Notes: generated from the sequence alone by a model not told the origin. 64,000 bases of DNA from Candidatus Sumerlaeota bacterium (GCA_016928995.1 JAFGJS010000151.1:34769-98768); one strand, 5' to 3'. Numbered from the stretch's first letter, positions 16,270-26,113 are shown. Translations and numbers: made by a program.

Positions 16270-18456
16270 TCAGGACTTCAATCCCCGGGCGGCAATCTTC
16301 CGTTCCCAGCGCGCCGAACCATGACGTGCGGCGTCCACCACGCTCTGCGGCGCATGCGCCCAAGGCACGCGCAAGACGCTGTCCTGATACACGTTGCTGT
16401 TCGCCACATAGATGCTCGTGGCGTCGCTTCCCGCGCTCAACCGCTTGAGCGGAATCGGATCGGGCAGTTCGTCCGCCACTTCGACATGATCCGGAAAAAA
16501 GCGGATCGTTCGGCGAAACCGGCCATCCGCGCGGCGTTTGCCGGTGATCAGAATCTTCTGGATCGTGGAGCGCAGCAAATTCGGAAAAAATCGCCCGGCG
16601 GTTATGTTGAGCAACCGAAACACGACCATGCGCAGGGGGCTGTTGAGTTTTTGCTGGCGATAACTGAATTCGCCGTCGCAACTGAAAGCCGGCGCGGCGT
16701 TGGGATCATGATTCGACGCGGGCGAGACTTCCAAATTCCGAGCCTTCACTTCGTGAAGTTCATCCATCAAGTGCGAAACAATCACTTTTCCGTTGTCCAA
16801 CTCGCCGATCAGTCCGGTGTCGCTCGCGAGGCATTGAAAACTTTCCGGCGACAACTCTGTACTTTCTTCCGGCGTAGAACCGTCGGGATAAACGCGCGGC
16901 ATCCATTCCCGGATCTGCGCCTCCAAGGCCACGACCAATTTGACTGGAACGCCAGTCTGGCGCTCCAATTCCATGCGCAGTTGCGCATTCAACGGATCGG
17001 CCACCGCCGTCAGGAGTTCGCCTTCTTCCATCATGCAAATCGGCAGACAGCAATAATGCTCCGCGAGATCCGCAGGCAAGCGCTCCGCCACGCCGGGATC
17101 GAGTTCGTCGTCGAATTCATTCAGGTCAGCGAACATCAGATCACGATTTTCGCACAGCAGGCGAACCATCTCCTCGCCGCTGACTTCGATGGCGTCCGAT
17201 TCCTTGAAAATTTCCGCCTGACGCGCTTCCTTCTCGTATTGATCGTAGAGCGTCTTCGCGTCGAAACGGTTCGTATACGACGCCGCGTCGATCTTTCCGG
17301 GCGAGCGTCCGAACACCTTGATTACGCCGCCCTTGTTCAGGTTCGCCACGGCGTAATACGCGTCCGTCTTGCAGACCGCCAGCCCCGCGTCGGGATGCCA
17401 TTTGAGGAAATTCTCGCGCGTGTTGATCGGCGGAAAACGCTGCTCGCCGTTCGCAGGCTGGGACGGCTCATAATAATCATCCCACGCCTGAAGCCAGTTA
17501 TACACGCAATGGCATAGCATCCGGTCGTCGTCGTTGTGATAGCGCTTGTCCGCCGCCAACGAGCGTAGAAACTGATCCGCGATCTGCCCGGCTTTTTCCG
17601 AATGCCGCGCAATCAGCTCGAAGCCGTGCGGATAAAAATGATACGTGTTGCGGCTGCCGTACTCGCCGCCATAGGAGCCGTCCGGATGCATGAAATGCCA
17701 GGCGAAATCGACCGCCCGTTTCAGCGGATCGAGCAACTCATCGTATGGCTCGCCTTGCGCCTCGCTCTTCCGGTGCAGTTTGGCCAGAAAGTCGATCGTG
17801 CAGGTATGGTATCCCGGATCCGCGCCTTCGTATTCCTGGAACCAGCCCTCTTCCGGATGCTGCCAGGAGAGCGTCAACGCCGCCCGGTCCTCAGCGCACT
17901 GCCGGTATTTCTCATCGCCCGTGATGAGATAGATATTATACGCAGCCAAAGCCACAAAGGCCTGATGATTGGAGAGTTGTCCGGTTTCCTGATAACGGAT
18001 GAACAGCTCGCCGCGCCGCTGGAAAAACTCCGCCAACTCCGGATCGTCCAGTTGCAGCAGTTGATACGCTTCGGTGATCGCGTACGTGGAGAACGCCAGC
18101 GCCCCAAGCGCTTGCTCCCACGGGAAATAATCGTCGCACGAACCATCCTTGTGCGAGCCGCGCATGGCAAAATGCATCCCTGCGACGGCCAGTTCCCGCA
18201 TCCGCTCCCATTGGCAATACTTGTTACCCGGATAGTTGCGCACAAATAGCTGCGCGAAAGGCAGCACGAATTCCTGGCTCATGCCGCAAGGAAAATCGAG
18301 CGTGCGGTAATGCCAGTATTCCCGGTCAAAGCAACCGTAAGACGGGCTGTATGGATTTTTATCGCAAAGCTGCGTCAAATGCGGAACATAATCCAGCGCC
18401 AGCGCCGCATACCGGTCGCGCGGCTGCAAAGCGGCAAAGTGTCGAAGGTGCGTCAT
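16270..18456 (-). CDS. Alginate-lyase/heparinase-like (alpha/alpha)n-barrel protein
   Basis: 728 residues, no signal peptide. The N-terminal 450 residues are helical with Trp/Tyr/His-rich motifs (SPSYGCFDREYWHYRTLDFPCG, HPEEGWFQEYEGADPGYHT, HPDGSYGGEYGSRNTYHFYPHGFELI) as in six-hairpin polysaccharide lyases and glycosidases. The C-terminal 200 residues are beta-rich, as in heparinase II/III-like sheets. I infer a role in glycan breakdown or modification, but no exact family is recognised. The lack of a signal peptide suggests action in the cytoplasm or a role in polysaccharide assembly. It sits 286 bp upstream of the caspase-fold gene and directly downstream of the restriction module. Confidence 0.55.
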   Translation of the reverse strand: MTHLRHFAALQPRDRYAALALDYVPHLTQLCDKNPYSPSYGCFDREYWHYRTLDFPCGMSQEFVLPFAQLFVRNYPGNKYCQWERMRELAVAGMHFAMRGSHKDGSCDDYFPWEQALGALAFSTYAITEAYQLLQLDDPELAEFFQRRGELFIRYQETGQLSNHQAFVALAAYNIYLITGDEKYRQCAEDRAALTLSWQHPEEGWFQEYEGADPGYHTCTIDFLAKLHRKSEAQGEPYDELLDPLKRAVDFAWHFMHPDGSYGGEYGSRNTYHFYPHGFELIARHSEKAGQIADQFLRSLAADKRYHNDDDRMLCHCVYNWLQAWDDYYEPSQPANGEQRFPPINTRENFLKWHPDAGLAVCKTDAYYAVANLNKGGVIKVFGRSPGKIDAASYTNRFDAKTLYDQYEKEARQAEIFKESDAIEVSGEEMVRLLCENRDLMFADLNEFDDELDPGVAERLPADLAEHYCCLPICMMEEGELLTAVADPLNAQLRMELERQTGVPVKLVVALEAQIREWMPRVYPDGSTPEESTELSPESFQCLASDTGLIGELDNGKVIVSHLMDELHEVKARNLEVSPASNHDPNAAPAFSCDGEFSYRQQKLNSPLRMVVFRLLNITAGRFFPNLLRSTIQKILITGKRRADGRFRRTIRFFPDHVEVADELPDPIPLKRLSAGSDATSIYVANSNVYQDSVLRVPWAHAPQSVVDAARHGSARWERKIAARGLKS

Positions 18457-18478
18457 CGTGATCCCACTTACAGGCGTA

Positions 18479-18892
18479 TCAATTAGCTAGAAAAGAATAT
18501 AATCTCGCACGTAATTTATCACATTTTTTTATCTCGCATTCCCAGACGACTAACACACTCCACCCTATCTTCTTTAGCGCCTTTCTGTTTGCTTTGTCAC
18601 GTTCAACGTTCCGCATGAGTTTCGGTTTCCAGTATTCCTGATTGGATTTTGGCATTCTCGAATCCAAGCATGTTTTCAAATGATGCTGATGCCAAAAACA
18701 TCCATGCACAAAAATCACTTTTTTCTTTCCAGCAAAAACAAGATCAGGCTTGCCAGGTAAATTTTTGCGATGAAGCCGGTACCGGAATCCCATGCTAAAA
18801 ATCAAACGGCGCACAACCATCTCCGGCTTTGTATCCTTAGATCGGATTTGCCGCATATTCTCACTACGTCTTTTCGGACTGATTTTGTCCAT
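18479..18892 (-). CDS. vsr: Very short patch repair endonuclease Vsr
   Basis: 137 residues matching the Vsr family, which nicks DNA 5' of the T in T:G mismatches formed by deamination of 5-methylcytosine. Visible motifs are RSKDTKPEMVVRRLIF, the catalytic Asp50 in GKPDLVF, FVHGCFWHQH with the metal/zinc-binding His and Cys residues, and the C-terminal VLVVWECEI. It overlaps the HNH nuclease gene by 29 bp and is the last gene of the restriction-modification module, as expected for a repair partner of a cytosine methyltransferase. It is AT-richer than the surrounding genes. Confidence 0.95.
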   Translation of the reverse strand: MDKISPKRRSENMRQIRSKDTKPEMVVRRLIFSMGFRYRLHRKNLPGKPDLVFAGKKKVIFVHGCFWHQHHLKTCLDSRMPKSNQEYWKPKLMRNVERDKANRKALKKIGWSVLVVWECEIKKCDKLRARLYSFLAN

Positions 18893-19475
18893 GATTCATA
18901 AATTGGCAAGTTTGTTGCGGAAACTTTTGAACGAGCCATTTGAGCACCTGGACTTGATCGGCTCCTTTGGCCCGGCGCACTTGCGCCAATAATTTCAACG
19001 CAGAAGGCCGTTCTAATGTTAAGTTCGAGGCTCCTTCATTACACACTGAACAAATCGCACGCAGATTAGACGGATCATCGGTTCCGCCCTGTGATTTATC
19101 CACGATATGACCAATATGCAGCCGCGTTTTACGCGTTCTGTCATACGGATGAGGTTCGCCTGCAACAGCGCCGCACATCTGGCAGGTGAAGCCGTTGCGA
19201 TCCAAAACAAACGCGCGTGTCTCCTTTGATATAGCTCGTGCAAATGCGGGTTGTGGCTTGGGATCAAGAAGCAAATACTGACCCGGTTTTAAATCACTCC
19301 GGTCATTGTTTGTGAGAATCTGGTAACCTTCTTCGTTCCTCAACTCTCGTATCCGTCTGGCCCATTCCACTCTGCCACCGCTGACTTCATGCAGTTCATC
19401 AGAGTTCATCACTCTGCCAATGTTACTCAAAAAGTGCTCACGAAGCTTTGTACGAGCGCTTTTATTCTTAGCCAT
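18864..19475 (-). CDS. HNH restriction endonuclease (type II)
   Basis: 203 residues from ATG 19475, chosen because GAGGA lies eight bases upstream; an earlier ATG at 19526 would overlap the methyltransferase by 40 bp. The N-terminal part looks like a winged-helix domain (NSDELHEVSGGRVEWARRIRELR). The C-terminal HNH domain has the zinc knuckle CQMCG, the catalytic block HIGHIVDKSQGG, then NLRAICSVCNEG. Being sandwiched between a 5-methylcytosine methyltransferase and Vsr, it is almost certainly the cognate restriction enzyme. The recognition sequence cannot be read from sequence. Confidence 0.88.
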   Translation of the reverse strand: MAKNKSARTKLREHFLSNIGRVMNSDELHEVSGGRVEWARRIRELRNEEGYQILTNNDRSDLKPGQYLLLDPKPQPAFARAISKETRAFVLDRNGFTCQMCGAVAGEPHPYDRTRKTRLHIGHIVDKSQGGTDDPSNLRAICSVCNEGASNLTLERPSALKLLAQVRRAKGADQVQVLKWLVQKFPQQTCQFMNHGQNQSEKT

Positions 19476-19486
19476 CAATCTATCCT

Positions 19487-20458
19487 CTAACCAGCGATGG
19501 AAATAATCTTTGGATGAGCCAGACATTCCTTGATCGCGTGAGCGGCAGCATACGCCACAGGTGGAGGAAATGCATTACCCACCTGCCGGTATGCTGGCGT
19601 TTTCTTTCCTGCAAATATCCATTGGTCCGGAAAACCTTGGATTCTCGCCACCATTCGCACGGTTAAACGGGGCATGCCTTTGAAATTCTTGTCGGGAGGA
19701 AGATCAGCGATCCCCATGCCATCCACGCCTAACGAAGCCCAAGCTCTTTTTGCGCGCGTCGGTCCCAAATCGGGTCCGCCATGTTTTTTTGAACCGCCCA
19801 CAATCGTGGGCGCAATATCATCCGCTTGTTTCCGCCATTGATCGGCCATTTTCCAATTTCGCGCTGCCATCAAGTCATATAACAACTCTCCAACACATAA
19901 AGGATTCTGGTTTGCGATGGATGGCCATGAAAAATATTCAGATATATCTTTTCTAATTGCAACGACAACAACTCGTGGCCGCAATTGAGATACTCCAAAA
20001 TCTGAAGCGTTGAGCAACCGCCAATCCGTACGATAACCCAACTTCTCTAACTGCCGCTTGAGATTGGCACGATAATCCTCAAAAACAGCATCCAAAAAGC
20101 CACGAACATTTTCCAGCATCACCGCGCGCGGTCTGCATTCATCCACTAACCGAAGCGCTTCGGGAAATAAATCACGATCATCCGCTCGCCCAAGTTGTTT
20201 ACCGGCCACGGAAAATGGAGGACATGGCACTCCCCCCGCTAGCAAATCGATCCCACGATAACGCTCCGCGCTGAATTGACGGATATCATCCTCAATCACA
20301 TGCCACTTCGGCCGGTTATAGCGCAATGTGTCGCAACATGGCTTTTCAATCTCAACAAGCGCCTCTGGCTGGAATCCCGCTTGTTCCAGTCCTAAAGCTT
20401 GCCCCCCGGCTCCTGCGCAAATCTCAATGCACGAGAGATCTAACATCACAATGCTCAT
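19487..20458 (-). CDS. DNA (cytosine-5) methyltransferase
   Basis: 323 residues with all the ordered m5C motifs: I (EICAGAGGQALG), IV with the catalytic Cys79 in GGVPCPPFS, VI (MLENVRGF, Glu116), VIII (SQLRPRVVVVA), IX (RMVARIQGFPD) and X (YRQVGNAFPPPVAYAAA). The short target-recognition region lies at about residues 195-260. It is the first gene of the restriction-modification module, with the HNH nuclease 11 bp downstream. Two close ATG codons (20458 and 20446) are possible starts; neither has ideal Shine-Dalgarno spacing. Base composition is lower in GC than neighbours, consistent with lateral acquisition. Confidence 0.96.
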   Translation of the reverse strand: MSIVMLDLSCIEICAGAGGQALGLEQAGFQPEALVEIEKPCCDTLRYNRPKWHVIEDDIRQFSAERYRGIDLLAGGVPCPPFSVAGKQLGRADDRDLFPEALRLVDECRPRAVMLENVRGFLDAVFEDYRANLKRQLEKLGYRTDWRLLNASDFGVSQLRPRVVVVAIRKDISEYFSWPSIANQNPLCVGELLYDLMAARNWKMADQWRKQADDIAPTIVGGSKKHGGPDLGPTRAKRAWASLGVDGMGIADLPPDKNFKGMPRLTVRMVARIQGFPDQWIFAGKKTPAYRQVGNAFPPPVAYAAAHAIKECLAHPKIISIAG

Positions 20459-20699
20459 TGTCCTATAAAATTATTAAAGTAAGAATGAAGCAACTGTTTA
20501 CTTTTTTCAATCATTTTATCACAGTACTGACCTCCGCTGTTGGAATGACAATACCTTTTACTGATTTTTTTTAAGATTGGCGTCGTGTAAGCCGATGAAT
20601 GGAATAGATCCGGCTCGATTTTCTAATTGATTTTTACGGACGGCCTCGACTAGGCTATTCCCATAGAGGAGTCTGGATTCAATCCCAAGAGGATTTGTC

Positions 20700-21089
20700 A
20701 TGCGGAGGGAGATGTCAGTGAAACCGTTTGAAATGACCATTGAGGAGTTGAATGAAAAGCAGAGTTTCCTGAGCTGCCAGGTAAAAGGATATCTGGACGC
20801 TCATACGGTGATTCAGTTCGAGGAGAGCCTGAATCAAGCGGTGGATCAATCGCAAGTCAAGCAACTGGTCGTGGACCTGGGAGACCTGTACTATATCTCC
20901 AGCGCAGGCATCGGCGCACTGATGGGCTTGACGCAAAAACTACGCCGTCAAAACGGCGAACTGATTCTGTTGCGTCCCAGCGAGAAGGTGTTCAACATCT
21001 TTGAAATGCTGGGTTTTACGCATATTTTCCGAATCGTCCAGACGCAGGACGAGGCGATGGACGCGTTAAACGAATCCACGGTTGAGTGA
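20700..21089 (+). CDS. STAS-domain anti-sigma factor antagonist
   Basis: 129 residues, a single STAS domain like SpoIIAA/RsbV. The phosphorylation segment reads LYYISSAGIGALMG, with Ser67 at the position phosphorylated in SpoIIAA. The ATG at 20700 has AGAGGA six bases upstream; a second ATG four codons on is possible. The following gene encodes an RsbW-like kinase that overlaps or nearly overlaps it, so the two form a partner-switching pair in which the kinase phosphorylates the antagonist and a PP2C phosphatase (here the one encoded at 26114) would reverse this. Confidence 0.93.
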   Translation: MRREMSVKPFEMTIEELNEKQSFLSCQVKGYLDAHTVIQFEESLNQAVDQSQVKQLVVDLGDLYYISSAGIGALMGLTQKLRRQNGELILLRPSEKVFNIFEMLGFTHIFRIVQTQDEAMDALNESTVE

Positions 21090-21097
21090 GAGAGCTT

Positions 21098-21667
21098 ATG
21101 AAAGTGCTTCAATTAAATCACACGGGCGGCGCCCCTGAGCAACCGGACAACTGGGAGATTGAATTCCAATGGCCCGCTGATGCCAAGGCTCTGAGCATCA
21201 TCCGGGACTGTGTGCGGTGCGTGTTGCATGGCGTGGGTTCCAGCGTGTGCGAAGATGATATGCATAAAATTGAACTGAGCGTGGACGAAGCGTGCACCAA
21301 TGTCGTTTTGCATGCATACGCGGAGGAGATCGACCGCAAGGAATCGGCGCCCTGCTCCATTCGCATCGCCATGCGGCTGTTGCATGACCGGATCGACATC
21401 GAGGTTTCCGACAGCGGGCGCGGCGACAGACTCGGACCGCATCTGGGCTTTGATGAAGCGTCGCTGTCGCTTTATGGTCAAACGGATACGGAAGATTCGT
21501 CGGGCGTCAACCGCCCTCATGGCCTGGGCATTTTCATCATTAAAAAATGCATGGATGAGGTCAGCCTGAATTATCCTCACCCGCGCGGCACACGGCTGCG
21601 CATGACCAAATTCATCCATCCCGCCAGTAAAGACCGGTCGCCGGCTTCCCCTGCCGAGCTTTACTGA
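21098..21667 (+). CDS. RsbW-like anti-sigma serine kinase
   Basis: 189 residues, a GHKL ATPase of the RsbW/SpoIIAB type. The N box is ELSVDEACTNVVLHAY, the G1 box is EVSDSGRG, and the G2 region is RPHGLGIFIIKKCMDEV. ATG 21098 follows a GAGAGAG stretch; a GTG at 21086 overlapping the STAS stop is an alternative. The target of the kinase could be a sigma factor or, as in many diderm lineages, another regulator; none is encoded next to it. The nearest ECF sigma factor, at 57661, has its own zinc-finger anti-sigma. Confidence 0.9.
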   Translation: MKVLQLNHTGGAPEQPDNWEIEFQWPADAKALSIIRDCVRCVLHGVGSSVCEDDMHKIELSVDEACTNVVLHAYAEEIDRKESAPCSIRIAMRLLHDRIDIEVSDSGRGDRLGPHLGFDEASLSLYGQTDTEDSSGVNRPHGLGIFIIKKCMDEVSLNYPHPRGTRLRMTKFIHPASKDRSPASPAELY

Positions 21668-21734
21668 ACGCCGCTCATGCCTTGAGCTCCGTTTTATTGC
21701 ATAGGGACATCCAAAAATATACAGGCTTCGTTCT

Positions 21735-22463
21735 TCAGGCGTCTGGTTCATCCGGCGCCTGGCGAATCAGAGCGAAAGGGGTTTGCTCGTCGGTCTGGCC
21801 GCAAGGATTGTCCTTCATGATTTTCTGGATCAGCTCTTTATCGATGCCGGGCGTGGCGCCCAAACACCAGGAGCCGCCGATGTCATTGATATCCATCACT
21901 GCCGCCTCAAGTCCGCTGGCGGCCTTGACCCGTTCCGCGACCTGCGCCGGATCCTTCGGCCCCATGATCACGCAATCCGGCTGAAGCGGACTCGTGCCGG
22001 CGGCGTCGATCGTGGCGGCTTGCATGCCGGCGATACGATAAAAATCCCCTTTACGCCCGATGAGTTTGCCGAATGCGCCAACGGCGGCGGCGAACAGAAT
22101 GCGCAACGAGCCGCATTCATTAATCGCGCATTGCATTGAGGAGGGACGCCGCAGACCAGTGCCGTAGGGCACCTTGGCGACAAAGCGCCAAAGGATGCGG
22201 GCGAGCAGCCCGATCTTCATCTCGCTTTCCCGGATCGCGCGGCCTTGTGTGACCGCGACAACCTTTTCGCTGACGCTAATCCAATCGCCCGGCTGCTGCA
22301 CGGAAGCGGCGTAGCGTTGAATGACCTCGGCGATGTCGTCGTCGCAAGTGATTAAATGAGTCTTAACCGGTATGCGCACCCAATTCCGCCCATCCACTTC
22401 AATGTTCAGCTTACGTTTCGGATTGGCTTGCGGCGCGGAATGTTGATCGACGGCGTCAGTCAC
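21735..22463 (-). CDS. CofE-like F420-0:gamma-glutamyl ligase family protein
   Basis: 242 residues from GTG 22463, chosen because AGGAG lies nine bases upstream; a TTG 34 codons earlier lacks a ribosome binding site. The segment IPVKTHLITCDDDIAEVIQRYA...GDWISVSEKVVAVTQGR is the CofE-type N-terminal signature, and GMQAATIDAAGTSPL with CVIMGPKDP follows. True CofE adds glutamate to coenzyme F420-0. Divergent homologues occur in bacteria without F420, so the substrate is uncertain and no other F420 gene lies in the window. It is inverted between members of the partner-switching group and convergent with the kinase gene. Confidence 0.75.
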   Translation of the reverse strand: MTDAVDQHSAPQANPKRKLNIEVDGRNWVRIPVKTHLITCDDDIAEVIQRYAASVQQPGDWISVSEKVVAVTQGRAIRESEMKIGLLARILWRFVAKVPYGTGLRRPSSMQCAINECGSLRILFAAAVGAFGKLIGRKGDFYRIAGMQAATIDAAGTSPLQPDCVIMGPKDPAQVAERVKAASGLEAAVMDINDIGGSWCLGATPGIDKELIQKIMKDNPCGQTDEQTPFALIRQAPDEPDA

Positions 22464-22723
22464 GGAAGCAATCTCCTGGTCAGAGGGGCATGCAAAACCT
22501 TCGCATACCACGATGAACGGCGTCAACTGATTCTGGAAGATCGCAATGGAATGTTCCGGTTTCAAAGCATCAGCGTCTTCGATCAGCGATCTACGACATC
22601 AAATCTCGGCCTTCTCATTTCTCTTTATTTATCAGTTGATTTGATTAAAGAACAACGCATTTTTTGCCGTTAGGAAAGAAAAAGCATCCGCCACCGTCTT
22701 CATACGACGAGCATAAACGTATC

Positions 22724-25700
22724 ATGGAGAGACTTCCAATCGTGCGCAGCAAGTTCTTCAACATGCTGGAATTCCGGCTGGGCGCCAGTTTCGCGGCGCT
22801 GGCCATTATCATTGGCGGACTCTTCATGCTTGCGTTGTTGTATTCGCTGGAAATCAAATTGCGCCAGGATATGATGGACCGCCTGTCCGACGCCGTCAGA
22901 TTGGCGACTGCAAATCTCAACGTGGAGCTCCACGCCACGCTCACGAGCCCTGAACAGGAAGAGAGCGCGGCGTATGAATCCATTCAATCCTATTTGGAAA
23001 AAATACATGATAGCAACACCAAGCTGATTTATCTGTACACCATGCGCCAGGATCAGGAGGGCATTCCATATTTCGTGGTCGATGCGGATGTGCCGGCCGA
23101 CAATCGAGTCGAGATCGCCCATTGGGGTGAACGTTACGAAGATCCCTCGTCCGAGATGCTCGAGGCATTCACGACGACAGAACCGTATGTGGCGGAAAAA
23201 GCGTTCACCACGGATGAATGGGGCACGGTGATATCCGCCTATGCGCCGCTTTACACCCCGGACGGAAAGCGCGACGGGATTCTCGGCATCGATATGCAGG
23301 TGAACGATGTCATCGCGTACCAACGCCATTATTATCTGATCGTGATCGCGCTTTACTCGATCGCCGTGCTCGCCGCGATCATCTGCGGTATGCTGATGGG
23401 ACGCTTTTTGGCGCGCCCAATCATCCAACTCTGCGATGGAGCCGAGGCGCTGACTCGCGGAGAATCAAACCGTCGTTTTGAATGCAAGACAAGCGACGAG
23501 CTCGGGCAATTGGCGATGGCTTTGAATGTCATGGCCGAACACGCGCAGCTCGAACGCAATGAATTGAATCAAGTGCTGCGGCGGCAAGTGGAGAAACTCT
23601 CCAAGGCAAACCAAGCTCTCGAGGAAAACGAGGGGATGCTCCGGCAGATCACTGCGTCTGCGCAGGACGCCATCATCATGACCGATTCGCAGGGAATTGT
23701 GACCTTCTGGAGCCCGGCGGCGGAACGCATTTTCGGACCGCCAGAGCAGGAGGCCGTCGGCGAAACGCTCCAGTCTTTGATCGTCCCGCCGCAGGAATAT
23801 GAAGCTTTTCAGCTCTGCTTTCTTTCATACTTATCGGACGATGTAAAGATGACTCCTGGAGAGTGCTCACGGCTGCGAAGCATTCATTCCTCCGGACGGC
23901 TGCTGACGGTCGAACTTTCCATCGCCCGGCTATGGGTGCGCAAACAGCGCTGTCTGCTGGGTATTTTCCGCGACGTGACGGAGCGCGAGGAATATGAAAC
24001 GCAACTGCGAAATACGAAGGAAGAGGCTGAGTTTCTCAATCGCGATCTGGAACAGGCGATTGCGCGAGCGAACCAACTGGCATTTGAAGCGGAAGCGGCG
24101 AACTGCGCGAAAAGCGAGTTTCTGGCCAATATGAGCCATGAAATCCGCACGCCGATGAACGGCATCATCGGCATGTCGAATTTACTGCTGGACACGGAAC
24201 TCAACAGCGAGCAATTCGATTTCGCGAAAACGATCGTGAGCAGCGCCGAATCCCTGCTGCGGTTGATCAATGACATTCTCGACTTTTCCAAAATCGAGGC
24301 GGGCAAGCTGGATCTTGAGTATATTGAATTCGATCTGCGGAAAACAATCGAAGAAATGTCGGATGCGCTGGCGTTTCGTGCGCACGAGAAAAATCTTGAA
24401 CTGGTGTGCGTGATCGACACAAAGACGCCATCCTATCTACAGGGAGATCCTGGACGCTTGCGGCAAATAATCACCAACCTGATCGGCAATGCGATCAAAT
24501 TCACCCATCAAGGCGATGTGACGTTGAACGTGGCGGTGCGCGAAGAAAGCGATGATAAAACAGAACTCCTCTTTGAAGTGCATGACACCGGCATTGGCAT
24601 CCAGGAAGATCAAAGCCGGAAACTCTTCCAAGCCTTCACCCAGGCAGACTCATCGACGACACGCAAATACGGCGGAACAGGCCTGGGATTGGCCATCTGC
24701 CGTCAATTGGCGGAGAAGATGGAAGGCGAAATTGGCGCGCGCAACAACGCAGCCGGCGGCGCCACATTCTGGTTTACGGCCCGTTTGCGCAAATTGAGCG
24801 CTAAGCGTGTGCAGGAACTCCAGCAAAACTCGGCCGCGGCAATCTCGTTAAATGACGTTCGCGTTCTATTGGTGGAGACCAGCGAAACGAGCCGCCGCAT
24901 GTTGCGGTTGTATTTGACCGAATACCAATGCCAGGTTGATGATGTCAGCAATCCATCCGCTGCGCTTGACAAAATCCGCCAGGCCGTCGCGGACGGGCGG
25001 CCGTATGCCATCGCGCTTCTCGCCATGCAACTGCCGGATATGTCCGGCGATGAACTGGGCGAACAGATCAAGCAGGATCCCGCGATCTGCGGCACGCGTC
25101 TGATTTCACTAACCTCTTTCGGCAAACGCGGCGACGCCAAGCGGCTGGAAAAAATCGGATTCTCCGCCTACTTAACCAAGCCCGTGAAACCATCGCATCT
25201 GCGGGAATGTTTGCACGAGGTGCTTAGCGAAAAGCATGATCAAACCGGCAAGCCTCGTGAACAGCTCATTACGCGGCACTCGCTGCGTGAGAAGTTCGAC
25301 AAACGATTCCATGTCCTCCTGGCGGAAGACAACCTGGTGAACCAACGCGTGGCGGTTAAAGTGCTGGAAAAACTCGGATGCAGCGTCGATGTGGCCAACG
25401 ACGGTCTGGAAGCGATTGAAGCGCTCAAACGACGCGATTATGACGCTGTGCTGATGGACCTGCAAATGCCGCGGCTTAATGGCCTGGAAGCCACTCAACG
25501 AATCCGTGATCCGGAAACCGGCGTGCGCAATCCGCAAATCCCCGTTATCGCCATGACGGCCAGCGCCATGTCCGACGACCGTCATCGATGCCTTGCCGCA
25601 GGAATGAACGACTACATCTCCAAGCCATTTAAACCGGATACTCTGCTTGAGAAATTGCAGTGCATCCGATCATCGGCGGCTGTACGCGACTCCTCCGATT

Positions 25701-26095
25701 CCGAGCGCACGCAAGCGCTGCATGAAAACGCGGTGGTTTTTCAAAAAGACAAACTGCGCAAGCGGTTGCTTGACGATGAAGAGTTGGTCCGCGAAATCGT
25801 GCAGTTATTCCTCAAAGAGTCGCCGCGCTTGATCGAATCCTTGCACGACGCCTATGATCAAGGCGATCATCACAAGATGTATGCACTGGCGCATCAAATC
25901 GAGGGTTCAGCAGGCAGTATCGACGCGGACGCCATGCAGCATGCGGCGCATGAATTGAGCACGCTGGCCGCTGATGGCGGCGATCCGCGGAAGATCAAGG
26001 CGTCATTCGAAAAACTCATCGCGAATTATTCGGCGCTGGATGAACACTTAAAGCAATGTGGATATCAATCGGAGCCAACGTCACAAACCGCGTAA
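22724..26095 (+). CDS. Membrane hybrid sensor histidine kinase (PAS-HisKA-HATPase-REC-REC-HPt)
   Basis: About 1123 residues from ATG 22724; a TTG at 22664 would add 20. Two membrane helices (about 21-42 and 203-226) flank a periplasmic sensor region, followed by HAMP, PAS (about 305-420) and HisKA with His472 in NMSHEIRTPMNG. HATPase_c follows, with HDTGIGI and GGTGLGLAI. The first receiver domain is degenerate: the phospho-acceptor Asp is Ala in ALLAMQLPDMSG and the acidic pair is missing (VLLVETSETS). The second receiver is canonical (VLMDLQMPRLNG). A C-terminal HPt domain has ALAHQIEGSAG. It probably relays phosphate to the response-regulator/phosphatase encoded 18 bp downstream. Confidence 0.93.
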   Translation: MERLPIVRSKFFNMLEFRLGASFAALAIIIGGLFMLALLYSLEIKLRQDMMDRLSDAVRLATANLNVELHATLTSPEQEESAAYESIQSYLEKIHDSNTKLIYLYTMRQDQEGIPYFVVDADVPADNRVEIAHWGERYEDPSSEMLEAFTTTEPYVAEKAFTTDEWGTVISAYAPLYTPDGKRDGILGIDMQVNDVIAYQRHYYLIVIALYSIAVLAAIICGMLMGRFLARPIIQLCDGAEALTRGESNRRFECKTSDELGQLAMALNVMAEHAQLERNELNQVLRRQVEKLSKANQALEENEGMLRQITASAQDAIIMTDSQGIVTFWSPAAERIFGPPEQEAVGETLQSLIVPPQEYEAFQLCFLSYLSDDVKMTPGECSRLRSIHSSGRLLTVELSIARLWVRKQRCLLGIFRDVTEREEYETQLRNTKEEAEFLNRDLEQAIARANQLAFEAEAANCAKSEFLANMSHEIRTPMNGIIGMSNLLLDTELNSEQFDFAKTIVSSAESLLRLINDILDFSKIEAGKLDLEYIEFDLRKTIEEMSDALAFRAHEKNLELVCVIDTKTPSYLQGDPGRLRQIITNLIGNAIKFTHQGDVTLNVAVREESDDKTELLFEVHDTGIGIQEDQSRKLFQAFTQADSSTTRKYGGTGLGLAICRQLAEKMEGEIGARNNAAGGATFWFTARLRKLSAKRVQELQQNSAAAISLNDVRVLLVETSETSRRMLRLYLTEYQCQVDDVSNPSAALDKIRQAVADGRPYAIALLAMQLPDMSGDELGEQIKQDPAICGTRLISLTSFGKRGDAKRLEKIGFSAYLTKPVKPSHLRECLHEVLSEKHDQTGKPREQLITRHSLREKFDKRFHVLLAEDNLVNQRVAVKVLEKLGCSVDVANDGLEAIEALKRRDYDAVLMDLQMPRLNGLEATQRIRDPETGVRNPQIPVIAMTASAMSDDRHRCLAAGMNDYISKPFKPDTLLEKLQCIRSSAAVRDSSDSERTQALHENAVVFQKDKLRKRLLDDEELVREIVQLFLKESPRLIESLHDAYDQGDHHKMYALAHQIEGSAGSIDADAMQHAAHELSTLAADGGDPRKIKASFEKLIANYSALDEHLKQCGYQSEPTSQTA

Positions 26096-26113
26096 AATCG
26101 AGGATGCAAAACG

